Assembly (NCBI RefSeq): GCF_018691265.1
Contig: NW_024881303.1
Location: forward strand, 14,315,777-14,379,776
Source of the DNA: Tyto alba
Lineage: Eukaryota > Chordata > Aves > Strigiformes > Tytonidae
Direction: 5' to 3'
Length of the DNA stretch: 64,000 bases
The position numbers were made by a program, and so were the translations under genes. Of this stretch, positions 35,140 to 49,589 are shown piece by piece. Within the stretch, counting starts at the first letter, position 1. Each line of letters begins with the position of its first letter. Under the pieces are notes generated by a model that saw nothing but the letters and a program-made list of their open reading frames with translations, had not been told where the DNA came from and did no database searches.

Positions 35140-38100
35140 GGCAAGCATGACCAGAAGAGCAGGCTGAAGCTGTAACAGGTAACTCGTCCTCTCCCCTGTA
35201 TAAAACAAGGAGAAGCGTAAAAGTTGATAAAATAATCCTACCTGAGGAAAAGCCTAGACAAGCTGCAGAGGTCAGTCAAAGCCTGTGGGAACAGGGATAC
35301 CTGTTTTGTGCTCCTGTAGAGGCTTGTATTGATTTGAAGTAGTTGGAAAGTATGTGAAAATGTCCTGGGATAACAGGGTGTCCAGGGCAGTCTGGGCACC
35401 TTTTGCTGCCAGTGGGGTTACAGCAATTCTTGCCACCCGTGGGGAAACACACTGGTTCTGTTTGGCACTGGTTGTTGTTTGTCTTGAGTTATCCATGACC
35501 ATAAGAAATAATTCTCACATCCTGATTGTGATCTTATTCAAACCACTATTTTTTCTATAGTAATTTGAAACCTTAATTTGCAAATCGATAAGAAAACGGT
35601 TAGATGCACCCTGTTTTGGCAACCAAGATTTTGCCTGAAGGTGGCCAATATACATAAAAGTCCAACCCAAGCTTTCAGATCTGTTCATAGCTGGAAACAT
35701 AAATTCTGCTAGATTTCCCCCCAAGTCCCAATCCAGACTTCTTGGCAGACCCAGGCACACAACCATCTGATGTGAAGTCTGCAAACAACTTCAATCTCCA
35801 TAGTGGTGGAGCTTTTTTGTTTCTCTCGTCTTTGAGCTTGCTTTTATCATGCTCAGCCAAAGCTCAGACAGATACTGATGGCAGGGATTATTTTTATGCT
35901 TAGTTCTGTATGTGTATGCTCTGCAGTGCACATACAGCTGACACCTGTTTGACCAATGTTTTTTTTTAATTCAAGTGGATTTCTAGGTTTAACTCCTCTC
36001 CACATTTTTAAATATTTCTTGGACCCGAGCAGACATGAACAGTAAGTGCTCTCAGTCATGGCATCCTCATTTAAATATGTTACTTGAGTTGCCCTGTGAG
36101 CTGCCTCCAATCCTGACAGCGTTTGGGAACAGTCTCCCAGAGAAGAGTGCTTCTCAGCACAATAACCAGGAGAGACAGTTTTGCTACCGACCCGTTTGCA
36201 GCTTCACAGCTGTTGCAATCTATATTTTTAGCAACTAATTAATGCAGGAGATACGCTGTGAATGTCTGTGTTTCCTCGCTTCGTTGCTTTGTAATAATTA
36301 ACTGTGGCTTTATATAAGCATCTTGTGATTCAGCTCCAGGCAGAATTTGGGAGCACACGGATGTTTTCCATGTTTGAGTCTTCTCCTCCTGCTCAGCCGC
36401 CCCAGCACCCGCTCTGCCCTTCCCCAGCTGTCCCTGAAGATGGTGATGGGGAACTCCTGGCACAGGGCACTGTTTCGTGGTAGGTGTGACTGTTTCCATA
36501 TGCTGGTGGCTGCTTCTGCACCACCGCGTCCTGCTACTGCTCGGAGATGTCTGTGTCCGAACCAACGGCAAGCCACAAAACAGACCAAAGCTGTCACCGA
36601 GGGACAACCCATGCTCCTGCTTCCACTCTGGCATAGGAAGGCACGAGCAAGCAGGAACAATATCATCATTTCTCTCCTGCTGGGGCAGCTCCAGCAGCAT
36701 TTCTTTTTTGATCTTTTATTTATGCTATAACTGCAAGCACCACTGACTGCATGCACTCAAGAAAGTGGCAAGACTAGGCCCATTTTCCTGAGCAACCAGG
36801 ATTTTGTGCTTTTTCAATACAGAAGGTCCAATCTAACCCACTTACAGAACTTTTATTCATTATACACACTAGAAGCAGCCTGTGGGTGGGGTTTCTGCAA
36901 CCCCTTCAGCCTCCATAGTGCTAATGGACCAGAGTGATGAATGTGGTGGGCTAAGAAAAGGGTCCAGAGTCAGGGCTGAATAAGAAATATATCTGGGCTT
37001 TAAATTCATGAGATGATCAAAAATTTTTGTCCTGCATATGAACAGAACATGATGATTTTGCATGGCAAAAAACCCAGCAGACTATAGGAGGAAAAGAGAT
37101 GAGAGACAGACAGGCAGCTCTCCCTCATTGCTTGATAGTTTCAGCAGGTGCTTGGATTGTGGGAGACTCAGGTTCAGGCACCAGGTCTGACCCGTTATCA
37201 TTTATATCCTGGGAATGTGACATAAACACTTGCTTATCCTATCCAGAACAGGAAAAAGCATTCCAGATTACAAATTCCTGCAAAGCTTTTCTTTTCCACA
37301 GAAATATCTCTCAAATAATTTGTCATTTTCTGACAGAAAAAAAAAAAAAACAAAAAAAAAACAGTTGTCAAAAGCATTGCTGACCAATGTTAATGACAGC
37401 ATCCCCATTCGGGTACAGCTGGGCCACCGTTCCCTGTGTCAGAGCACTGGGGAGGGCGTCCTGGCTGGGCTGCTGCTAGATCCTGGGGCCAGCCTGCACA
37501 CCCACGCCAGCACTCGGCCGGACAGTGCATTTTGCTGTCTTCACCCCATAACCCTTCACCCCCCCACAGCTGAGGGGGATTCCTTGCTCCCAGCTGTGCT
37601 GCTGCCCAATCCCCCCCCACCCCCAGCACCCCACACGCACACCAGCCCTGCAATGTGGGTGTGAAATCAAATGGGATCCGGCCCCACTCCAGCCAGGACG
37701 GGGAGGTTATCTGTGTCTCCTTACGCTACTGCTTCCCCCGCTTCGCAGCTGGGATGTAATTTTAGCTCTTTTGCTGCTGTTGGGCAATCACACTGCTGCT
37801 GCCGAGACTCTGTCAGCACTTTGAACATCTGCCTCTGCCCCGAGGACCTCAACCTGCTCTCGGTTCCTTTGGCCTGTCCCAGTGGGGACAGCCCGTGCTG
37901 GAGATGTCCCGGAACAGCCCCACACCACCAGTCAGTGCCCACCGAGGGAGCTGGCACAGGAAACTGGGCGTAACGCGCTGTGCTAGTGACACTGCGATCA
38001 AACTCATTATTAGAGACAATTAACCTGGACAAAACACTGATCTAATTAGCCTATATAAAGCACATAGATAAAGCAGGGTGCCTACACTGCTGGGGCCCAA

Positions 38101-41100
38101 GCTAGTACAGCCAGAGTTGGATGACACAGCAAGTCACGTAGACCTAAATTTCCACGGCATGTTAAAGGACTGGGAAGAGGGATCACCCCACTTGCTGTGC
38201 CCCATCGCTGCAGCTGGGCAGAGCCGCGGGCCCCTCGTGTGTGCTGCCATGCTGCCACAGCGTTCCCACGCCGGGGTTTTGGGATTCCACACGCTTTACC
38301 CTGTCTGATGTGCAACAGCTCACGTGTTAGGCATGCTGCGGGGAGCATCTGTCTGATGGGGATGCAGGGGACTGAAGCAAAGCACAGATAGACAGACAAA
38401 TGGGGCAGTTTTCTCCATGGGTCACTAGCAGCTTGGGCTTAAATATTTTAATGCCATTAGGGTTTTGTTGTGCTGTTAACTATGTGATAGAGCGCCTACC
38501 GCTCTGTACTGGATCCTGGTGGATCATTTGAAATCTGGTAAGCAAAACCACCCTGGCAGGGAGAGGGTGCACACCCACCAAAGGGAGAGTTTGGCTACAG
38601 TGCCACAAAGCCTGCTTTCAGACAGTGTTTGCCTCATTCCTATTAAATATTAACTCAAAATAGAAAGAATTTCAGAGAGTGTTATTCACAGGCTGGGTGC
38701 CTCCACAGCATTTATAACAGAGTACATTAAATACCTCTATAACATCATTTACACATGGACCAAACTTTTCCTCAGAGAACTGCAAAGAACTTTATCAGCC
38801 TTAATTAAGCTTCACCAGTGCTGTGAGGCAGAAGTTAAGTGACTCAATCCCACACAGACCATGTCTGCACAAGTAAATTTGTTTGCATCAATGTACCTAC
38901 AGGTGAGATTTGCTACTGACACAGTTAAACCTATGCAAAAGGTCACTTAAGGCACTCCTATTGTTATGCAGACCAAATTAGATTTGGTTTGACCTAAGGC
39001 AAGAAGAGTGCAGCTAAAACGAGCATTTCCAGCTCTGTGCCAGAAAACTTTTCTACCTCCTTCCCTTTTCCCTTGGTGACCAACAGTGCTGCAAGTCACA
39101 TCCTCTTAAAACCATCCCCAGCAGTGTTTTACATAACCTCATTTTACCTTATACTACACTGGCCAAGGAGCAGTGTGTATCCAGGTACCAACTCGCAGCT
39201 GAATTGTAGAAACTCCCATCTTAGAAGCTTTTAAAAGCACCATTCTCAAGATTGCAATTGCTTTACTTTTATCTTTTACCCTTTAACTGTAAGATTACTT
39301 TAATCTAATATGAAATAGGCCCTCATTAAACTGAAATAAGGGTGTGAGCACAGGGAGTCTGTATGAAGTTTGTTCATTTAAACTAAAAACTGATTTAACA
39401 TTCACTGCTGAAACTTTCTGATGGTGGTAAGATTTAAGGACAGTGACAAAGCTGGAAAAACAAGCCTGGTATTTAACATGGGAGTGCCCTACCCTATCAT
39501 TAGTTCACATCTCCTGCAAGTACATATGTACAGGTGTGTGCACTGTGCACAGTCTTTTTTTTTTTTTCTTTTTTTTTAGGGAAACCAGCAAATGGAATTG
39601 CAAGGGTCCCTCCATGCACAGCCACACAGCTGTGCATGTGCACTGAGCAGAATGGGAGACACCAGATCCAAAGAGGAGTTACCAAATAGAAAGGCCATGC
39701 AGAGATCCAGTGCTGCAAGATGCTTAGCCAGAAATCATCTTGAGTTCACCAGAAGTGCTACTGAACACATCAACATCAAACCAGTGTGCCTTTGACTCAA
39801 CTGCTAAAGCTGCTAATTCAGTTATTTTGCATAAAATATGATGCCATTTATTTGATCCTGGCTGTTTATCCATCATGGCACTGGTAGAGCATTTGATAAT
39901 TTTTCATGATGCTGTCTTGTTTGAGCTGGAGGGGAAAAACTTATTTTTTCATTCTGAATGCAATAAAGATGAGTTGGTGCCAAAGCAGCTCCTGCAGTAA
40001 GGAATTTCACTCTGATGGCAGGGATCATATTTAATACACAAAGAACATGGCTCAGGTGCATTTATCTCAGCATCAGTGCCCAGCTCAGGAGCACAGCTTG
40101 GGTTACCTCTCACATAAAAGAGCACCAGAAGCTTTAAAAGAAATTTGAAAATACTCACAGGTGACTGTGCAAACAGGAAGCCTTCCACAATGAGATGGCT
40201 CCAGGGCTACTGGGGTCAGCATCTCCCTCAGAATGCTGCCTGGGGTGGTGGGGCTGCATCCCCATTGTTAGGGCACGAAACAGGGGTGAGACGTCCGTGT
40301 GCCTGGTCTGGGACTCCCTCTATTTTATAAAGTGACTAGTTAACGTAAAATATAAGAATTGCATGAGAACAGGGAGTTATTTTCCTCTCAGCAGCTCAGC
40401 TCTAACAGGAAGAAAAAAAACCCTGCACACTGACCTAGAATAGCACAAGCTTATCAGGGTGGGGGGAGGCGGGAAATGAAAGCTGCAGTTCCCCTGGGGC
40501 AGGGGAGGCGGCTGAACCTTGGTCCCCTACTTCCCAGGGAAGTGCTTCAAGCACGAGACCTGCAGAGTGGAAGGTGATGCCTACCCAGCTAACGGGCGCA
40601 GGCCCTGGCACCGCAGAGCCCAGCGAAGGTGTTGGGTCCAGACCAGGCCCCCCGTGGAGCCGGCTTTCCGAGAAACAGTATGGCCAGCAAGATGAGCGCA
40701 GGAAACTTCTGTGCTGGTCAGGGACGGGTGGAACTGGAGCATCTTGGGGGGGGGGGGAATCCTCTTTGCTGTGCTGAGCTCTGAGCAAGGAAGAAGTAAT
40801 TCAGCGACCGTGCAATTACGCGCTAATGAAATAGAGGCGGATAAGGCAGCCACCTGCCATGCAGCACTGAGTGGGGGCACCGACCGACAGCACCTTCCTC
40901 CTTTGAGGGGCTGACCCAGGGGCTCTGCTGCATTTAGAGAAACAGCTTTGTTTCCGCAGGAAGTTTCATGATAAGTAAGCATCCTACTTAGTTGATGACC
41001 AATTGCTTTTGTTATGGGAACTGCCTCTGGCTCTGAGAAAAATGGTATGTGCACGGGAAAGCTATGGGAATAGGGTCTTTTGGGGCTTTTTCTTTTAGGG

Positions 41101-43562
41101 AAAAAAGGCATGGCTGAATGTCTAAGGGTGTGATACAAGTGTTTCTGGCTTTATAAACATGTACAGGAAAGATGATGGGACAAGATTTCAATCAGTGCCA
41201 TACATGAAAAAGTAATCCATAAAATGCAGGACCACGAGACAAGCTTAAAAAAAGTAATAAACAAACCCCACAATTATTATTATTAAATAAACAAGCCCAC
41301 AAGCACTTCAGTTCTTTTTTTTTTCCTTCCTTCTTTTGATTGTTTTTTAGAATGTGCATCAAGCCTACTCTCCTGCACAACCAGGTCTGAGAATTTTCAA
41401 TAAAGGTTAAGATTAGCTCATAATCTTGTGCCTCTAGGCAGTAAGAAAAACACCAACTATCAGCACTCTTGTTAAAATTGAGAGCACTGGCCATACTGAG
41501 AAGCTGTCACCTCCCTGCCACTGCATGGGGGGCTGGTGAGTGCCAGAGCCCAGGCAGTAGATCCTCCAAAGAAGCCAAGGGTGTAAATCAATACACACCA
41601 TGTAAACATATGGCTTATATTGCAAAGATACTTCCCTGAGTTTAGTTTTAAGGGTGATGTGAATTGTTTTGCTCTGGTGACAGTTTGCCAAGTGCTGTCC
41701 CAACAGAGAAGGGAATAGTAGCAGCACTGGCCTCGTGCTGTGCAGTAAGAGCATCGTGGAACTCAGAAAGCGTTTTCCCACTGATGTCTCAAGCCCCATG
41801 CATCTGTTCCGTGAAATACAAACTGAGTATCTACCTTCCTTTAGCTCAGTGTGACTGTGTGTCTATTTGCACGAGTACATTCATAAACTTGTTTATACCC
41901 ACTTCATACTTACAATTCCTTGCATCAAATAAAAAGCAGGAATTCATTCCTTTTTTTGTGACAAATTGATTCTCTGAAAATCTCTGAGGCTCCAGGGAAA
42001 AAGACCCCAGTTATTGGCATGTACAGGAGTTCAATCAGCTGATATTTACACACTGAGCTGGTCAAACATACTTCCTAGTTTTGTTTAACAATAAGACTTA
42101 CGACACATTAAATCAGAAAAATATATACATAGCGAAGCCTGGTGCAGCACCCAAGGGCCCTAGAGTAGCACGCTCTATTCTTGACCCAACTCCACATATA
42201 ACCTTGCAAAGCAAGTCTCAGTTTTTAAGCGTTTCCTTCCTTTTTCACTCCCCAATGAGACAGTAAACTCCTCAGGGCAGTTGTCTCCAAAACACGGAGA
42301 GCAGCAGGGCCCCATATGTTCTTCAAAGCAACATGTATGCATAGAAAACACCACATTATAAACACACAGTTTGCATCTAGGTAATGATTAAGATCCAGAC
42401 AAAATCCATTTTACTAAGATTTAAACCTCGACACTGCTGTAAGACAACTAGGATGGGCACTTGTACCTGGACAGAGTGCTGGAAGGCAGAGGACTTTTCT
42501 ATGAAACACAACTAAATGGAGGGATTTATGAAAAAACATCATTAGAAGTGGGTAGCACTTCTTGATAATAAACTCACAGGTCTAATAAATTCAACGGATA
42601 AACAAAAAAATTCAAATCAGCACCTGTTCCTTTTCACACTTAACACCAAAAGCCAAGTTCTCTGCTTAAGGGAAGCAAAAGTCCCACTAATTAGGAAGGT
42701 CCATAGAAAATCTACCCATCCTCCTCAGCCTAATGGCCCAACCCTACACAACCCTGTAAATCCTCATTTCCAGCGCAGCTAACAGGAATTGACAGTCACA
42801 GGCAGATAATTATGGAGAAAAAAAAATAGGTAAATATCCAGAAAACTATAGCAGGTATAAAATGCTGCCCTTGTTCATAACTATTTTTTTTTAAAACCAA
42901 TATCTATTCCATGAGTACAGATACGATTCATGATCAAGTAAAGACAGAAGCAATCCAACACGTTGATTCAGAAGTCATCATCCCATATTCTCACTGTAAT
43001 GACTTCTCCTGATTTAGCAGCCCTGACTAATGCCAGCATCGTCTGAACCTAACAGGTCATTTCTTTCAAATATTATCTCAGCATCCTACTGCCCGCCTGC
43101 CTGAATTAGAAGCAAGCGGAAGACAAACGATCCACTGATGAGCTATAACTGCAAGTGACTTCCCAGCAGAGCTGGATGGTGGCAGAGACAAAACGCCCCA
43201 CTGCAAGCATCCCTTCCTCCTTCCCAGGATGGCTCCCACCCGAGCATAGCATGCAAGGGATGGGGTGTGCAAGGCAGCAGGGAGGTTTCCATCACCTACA
43301 AGACATTCGGCACAGGATGATGCAGTCACAGTGGCAGAGGCAGAAGCAGTGCCAAATCCATTCTCTGCTGACCATAGTATGGCAGCAGCCTCCTCAGCAC
43401 ACTCCTCTCTGCACCCTCCTCATGCCCGGCACTTACCAACCACCCCGCTGCAGACCAGGTTTCACCAGGTGTAATCTATCCACTACCGCAGCAGAAAAGT
43501 GGGCTCAGCTGCTTAAATATTTAATTGGACCCTCTTCCTCGCCTATCACAATGCTTTGGGGT

Positions 43563-43614
43563 GTCTGAATGCCAGACTTCATTGTCTGGACTTTCACATA
43601 ATACTGTGAAAGTC
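43563..43614. repeat. Cluster of abutting inverted repeats
   Basis: CCAGAC (43572-43577) pairs with GTCTGG (43584-43589), and GACTTTCACA (43589-43598) pairs perfectly with 43605-43614. A third arm, GTCTG at 43563-43567, can compete for CAGAC at 43573-43577. Function unknown. Confidence 0.8.
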
Positions 43615-44804
43615 AGAAAGAAAATGTGTTTTCCGCCCCTTGTCCTAATCAGACCGCCATATGCTCACCTACATGCAAGTAATTACAATAAATGTAAAGT
43701 GTGAATAAGCAGAAAATTATCTTTCACTGGGGAAAAAATGGCTGCAAAAGAATATGCAGGATCAAGTTCACTGGTAGTGTAGCTGCTGAAGTCAAAAGGG
43801 CCACACCAGTGATGAATGTTGAGCGCTAGTTTAAAAATGTAAGTGTGAACATGCTGGATTCAGAAATAAGTATGTATGGCTTAAAATCCCCATCTACTGT
43901 CTTTTACTTCTCATCATGCATCATTCCTGGTCTCCTCTGATCCCGGCACTATTCCCCCTTTCTGCTTTGTCTGCTAATCACTTTCCTCTTCTATATTTCA
44001 GTGCTGCAGGTCCTGCAGAGTCAATCCAGTTAAAGTTAATGGACAGTTTGTATGAGGAGGCTATGCAGAATATTAATTCTCTGACATCTTTGCCTTATCA
44101 CCAGTCTTTTGATCCATTTATTTCCCTTCTCCTTGCCTTTGCATTAGTCTGTCTACTGGGAACTCCTCACAGCCCAGTCCTGTACTCTTCAAGCAAACTC
44201 ATATCTGGTTTAGGGGATGTATCTCCATAGCTTCAGTGACACTACACTGATTTAGATCAATTAAAGTTCTGACCCACTGAACTTAGCAGGTAAGTCTTTT
44301 ATCTAATATCTAATTTCTGAAATATATTGAATAAAACCTATAAAGCTCTTCCTATGGTTAGAACAGGTGAAAACCCAGGTGGAGGCAGATCCATAACTAC
44401 CTTACAATATACCGCACAGAACCACTCCTGTCCTCAAACAGTACATATTCAGCATAACCGAGTAGTTACTCTCTGTACCTGCCTCCTGCAACACTAAAAC
44501 ATACTCAGAGCAGCTGAGTGATACATAGATATTCTAATAGCAAAGCTGCTTATCATATGTTTTCTAATTCTTGTTGCTATGAATTATTTATGTCCCATTT
44601 TAAGTCTACAATATCAATACCTCTCAGGAATGCTCCACTATCAGATGCAGCTAAACAAGTATTAACTAAATAATATCTGAGACAGCAAAAACTCTCTTTT
44701 TCACTCTGGCACCCAGGTGGTCAGAATTCTACCTGCATACGTTCATTGTTTTCTGCTTGCTGGCTTATAAAGCCATTAGAGGCACATCAACAAACAGGAA
44801 TATT

Positions 44805-44836
44805 ACACTCAAACCTGAGTGTGTAAATTCAGGTTT
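44805..44836. repeat. Two overlapping, mutually exclusive hairpins
   Basis: ACACTCA (44805-44811) pairs with TGAGTGT (44816-44822), while AAACCTGA (44811-44818) pairs with TCAGGTTT (44829-44836). The two stems share bases, so only one can form at a time. Confidence 0.75.
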
Positions 44837-47734
44837 CCATAGCTATAAATGCTGATAGTCTTATGTAAGTACTTTCTGAGGGTTTAAAAAAATACAGAAA
44901 TAAGTTTAAATTAATAAAATTGGCATGAACATACTAAAATTTTACAACATGTTTTATCATCAGGACTCTAGTTTTTCTAGAGAAAATGGTATGTTCAAAC
45001 CGTTGCATTCTCAGCTTTGAGGACACTCCAAATTGGTTTTGTTTTCCTTTGCTTTGCTCCTATATCAAGGAAGCACCTGGCTGGTGTAAAATACCAGCTC
45101 TGATCTCTGAAGCCCTGACTTATCCTGCACCACCACTAGAACCACCTGCTCTTTCAAAAGAAAACAGTGCTACACAAATGCAGGCAATGAAAAACAAAAT
45201 ACCAAACTAATGAGAGAATCTGTAAACCCAGTGATATACAACTTCATTCTGTTATAAGAATGCATCTAACTCTTTCAGTGACTTATTTGGCCAAGACTAT
45301 CTGTTACCTCATATTTTCTTTATTCTTGTCTTACATACTGATCTCTTAAACACTAAGATTTTAGTTGCTAAGGGGAAAAATATGCTCATGACTAATAAAA
45401 AGCTGAAAAATATCCTTTGAGGCAAAACAGCATCTCAGTGAATCTCACACTGATCTAATAGAGATCAACAGACTCCTGCAGATCCTTCTGTAGACTTGTC
45501 ACCTGCACAGAAAACACCCAGCCACGCAACCAGGAAAACAAGTGAGTGGGTATGCTTACTTCTCCCTCTGCCTAACCCTAAAATTAATGTAATATTTTTA
45601 AGTAGCTCATTCAAACACAAAGTGGGGCAGCAGACACAGTGCCACCATGTAACAGAGTAGGCTGCACAGTCTGGCTTTAGGTGATCTGCAAGGAGAGCAT
45701 ACACGGACTGAGACCAGGTTCTCTCAGGGGCTCCACCATCACTCCTAACTCTGAAATGAAGATTGGGATCCACAGTCACATCAGCAAGAAAGTGACCCCT
45801 CCTGAGTGGGAAATAGCAGCATGGCCCACAGGAAATATAATTAAAGAACCTGAAAAAGCAGCTGCCCCAGGGAGTATGATGTGAGCCACCAACTCTGCTT
45901 CCTACTTTGGGCAAAGTTACTGCTTGTTGGACACTATCATTGTTGGTAAAAGTTCGGGAAAAAAAAAATATTCAGGTGTGGCTAAAAGCATTGTGACCAA
46001 ATGTTTTTATTACATCTGTATTGGGATTCCTAAGCTGCAGTACATGTGCCGTCAGCTATATGCAAGTCACTTAAAAGTGATATTCTGACACACAGCATCT
46101 AGTACTGGGCATAAACCCCCCCCGAAACCTCATAATTTCTTACTATTGTTATTTGAGTCTTGCCTTCGGAAAGGTCACAGGCCAGCTCGCCTGTGCCAGG
46201 ATCATTCCTGAATGAGCAGCGTTTGCAGATGTTGTGCACCTAATGAGTTCATAAGTAACAATTCAATTGACCATCTCTTACTCCTGTATAGAAAGCAACT
46301 TTGACCCTGTTTTGAGCATGAACCAGTATCATCTGGCTAGAAGACAAACACTCCCTCAACTAACTGCTCCTGTAAATCTTGCAACAGGAAATCAATTGTG
46401 TAAATTGCATTTTGACAAATATACATCACTACTGAGTCTATAGCAAAGGCTGACAAATCACTCTTGACGCCCAGAACTTACTTGGTGCAGCAGTCTTCTG
46501 AAAGGAGACGTGCTAGAAAAGTGCTTCTTTTCTAAACAGAAGTTGGAAAACTGTAATTCCACATTCCTCAGCAGTAAAAATAAAGGACAGCTCTGATCCT
46601 GGAAATGGCATCAGGCAGGCAGGTGTCTCTCCTACATGAAATCTTTGCAGGAAGACTGTAATTATCTGTTTGAGCACCTACTGATTATATCTGGAGACTG
46701 TGCGCATAGGAGCCAATATGCAGCTGATACAGCTTGTGTCATTTACTTTCTATACATTTTGCCCTTAATTTAAAAGGTTACTTTCATTTTTTTTTCCCTA
46801 ATATCTATTATCCATGCTTGCGGAGGCACTTAACAGAGCATTAGACAGCTAAGAACCCAGAGACTGTTCCAAAACTGAAAAACACTATAAAGTGCACCGA
46901 GTGCTTGGTTTCATGATTTCAGTAGTGTCTTTATCCACTGGCACTCTGAGAAGATCTGTACCCTGAAGAGCTCTGTAAGACACTCAAGAAGAATAATGAA
47001 CTTTTAAGTTCCTCAGCTGGGCAAAATATACTAAAAAAGCCATCATCATGCCATTGCCCAGCTCATTGTAGTCCTGAAGATGGAAACTGGTTTCTTTTAC
47101 TGAGGATCAGTGTCAGGTGTTTTGTTCTACCTGCAGAAGACACTTACATGCAACCAGGCATAACTTTTTATATTGCCTTTCTCTGCTCTCAACCTCCATT
47201 TCCACCAACACTTCCACAGGACTCCTGGGTATTGTGCCAAGGAGAGATTGTTTCCCACCAGTACACGATGCTTGCAGGATGGCTGTTAGTCTGCAGACAC
47301 CGCATTCACATGCCTTAGCAATGTGGCTGAAGTAAGATTGTGTGGAGCAGATTTAAGACCTGCGAGAAAGCACCCTGCTCATCTCCACATTTCGTCTCTC
47401 TGAAGCTGCTCCCTGCACGGAGACCTTGGCTGAGCCCATACTGAGCAGGGATTCCGAGTTGATGGATCCTCTCCCAGATTCAGTGTCTGCAATGCTGGCA
47501 CAGAGGAGTCAAACCAACCAAGGAGTGCAGCATGTAACCTTAATTTCTTACATGGACAGCCCAGGTTCAGGTGCCTGAACCAAGACTCATCCATGGGAGT
47601 GAGAAGACCCATCTGAAACAGCATCTATTTCAGAACTAGACCCTAATATATATTTCCATTTACAAACAATTTTAAATAGGATGCAAGACTGAAAGTTTCT
47701 GCCAAGAAATAGAGAGCAGGAAGCATTCCAGGCA

Positions 47735-47759
47735 GATGTGAGTCTCATAGACTCACATC
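47735..47759. repeat. Perfect hairpin, 11-bp stem and 3-base loop
   Basis: GATGTGAGTCT at 47735-47745, CAT loop, then the exact reverse complement at 47749-47759. It is a compact palindrome in the long EVL intron. Confidence 0.9.
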
Positions 47760-49589
47760 CAGAGTCCAGAAAACCCCTGTCAACTCAAGATTACAAATAC
47801 CAGAAGTTTATCTGCATTGGAGCCTCTTGTACTGATGCCATTCTCTAATAATATGCTATGATTAAATCATGTCAGTGTTTGTGGTACTAAATTAAACTAT
47901 CTTTAAAAGACATGCTTGCACTTCACATATCTTTTCTTTGCAGGGTACTGCTAAGGGCAAAATAGCTGCACAGGAAAGATGAAGGCTGGTAAGTAATTTC
48001 TGATGACAGCTGCCCTGCTTCCAAGGTATTTAAGCTGCTGCCTGTCAGTAGTCCATAGTAGGGTAACAATTAATTAGTCACTAGTAACATACCTGTATTA
48101 CAATATATTTCTAAGTGGTCTTCTACAAAAAATTGCAATTAATTTAACTGATGGGGAATTTTGAAGTCTATGCTACACTGTTATTAAGATCATTTGGTAT
48201 AAAAGGAAGTGCTGGCATAGATTTGGTACTTCTCAGAGGGCTCAACTTTAATTAACTTAAACTTGCAAATTGATTATGATTCACTTGAAAACGTTCAGAA
48301 AGTGCATTCTGTTCCCTGAGAGTAAGAACAGGCATTTCAGGGGAGACAGCAATCTATGTTTCCTATGACGCAGAAAGCCTGAGACCTGAACTCCTCTAAA
48401 GAGGCTAGCAAGCACAGTTCAAAAATACTTCAGTTTTGCAAACTTCTGGCTGTGTCCCCTTTCTTCTAAAACCTCCTCAGTTATCAGTGCCAATCTGAGA
48501 GAGGGGTGACCCTTCCCTGGCAGTGTGTCTGTGCTGGTTACAGGAGGAGCCTGGGTGAGACTCCATGCCAGACTTTCAGCCCTGTAAATATAGCTGGGCA
48601 GAGTCTAATCCTAAGAGACTAAGCCATAAACTCTACCAAAATACCTGTAGATTCAGGGAGGGTTTGGAAAACAGAGTATCACTCTGCATCTTGGTTCACC
48701 GTTTTGCTCACCGCTGGTGACTCACTGTTGGGTGTGCCAGAGAGCCTTGTGAGCAATAAATACCTGTTTGGCTGGGTCCTACCATCCACAACGGGACCTC
48801 AGCTGCTAAACGAAACAGGTTTCTGCCCTCCCTGTTCATCCTCCAGCATGAGGAGTAGAATGAGTTTATTAATCACGGAGCTTGGGTGACCAACTTTGTG
48901 TCCTATTACCTTGCTTTCCTTATTGAAAGGAGGCTGGAGAGGTAAGTGGTTGTGAGACAACTGTGACACAGGGCATGTATCTTCCCTCTCAGCACAGGGA
49001 AAAACACTTCCCAGAATGAGAGTTAAAAATAGCTCGTTTGCCTTAAACGGTGTATTCACTGCGAAACATGGAAAAGAAGTCTCAGCTGCCACCTCTAATA
49101 TGACAGGCATCTGCAGCAGACGGCTCTCTCAAAATACCTACTGTCTTGCTCTTTCTTCCTTTCCTTAAATTTTTATCCTTTCAAATTGTAGATGCTTTTC
49201 ACCACATTATGAGAAGCTTCAGGGGAGAGCGGGCAGATATAGCCTTCTAAATTACATTAAATCCAGCCTTATTCACATCAAAAATGCTCTTCAAGGTTAT
49301 TTATTGAAATCTATTGCAGCTCTGTCTTTCTTCCCACATTTCTCACCCCAGTGTTGTTTCATCTCCCCAGCACCCTCTTTTAGCCCCGCTCTGTGCGTGT
49401 CCACCCAGGCGGAGGGCAGGCTGGCCACAACCTGCCCAGCGCTGAGATGTCCAGACAGTCAGGTCTGGAAAATGTGTATCAGCATCAGCAAGGCAGGTGC
49501 CCACGCTTGGAGCTCTCAGAGGGAAGTTGTATCCTCTCAGACACGGTATTTTATCAGTGATGGTAATGAGCCAGTTGGGAAAACTTAAC

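Noticed and set aside
36239..36756. Open frames of 127-153 codons on both strands
   Set aside because: Several frames are open at once, there is no similarity and no splice context. This is a composition effect.
40581..41138. 185-codon minus-strand open frame as an alternative first EVL exon
   Set aside because: It has no EVL similarity, no clear donor in a useful phase, and the region is GC-rich on both strands.
45465..45914. 149-codon minus-strand open frame with a GTAAGC inside
   Set aside because: It does not match EVL or any family I know, and a single donor-like site is not enough.
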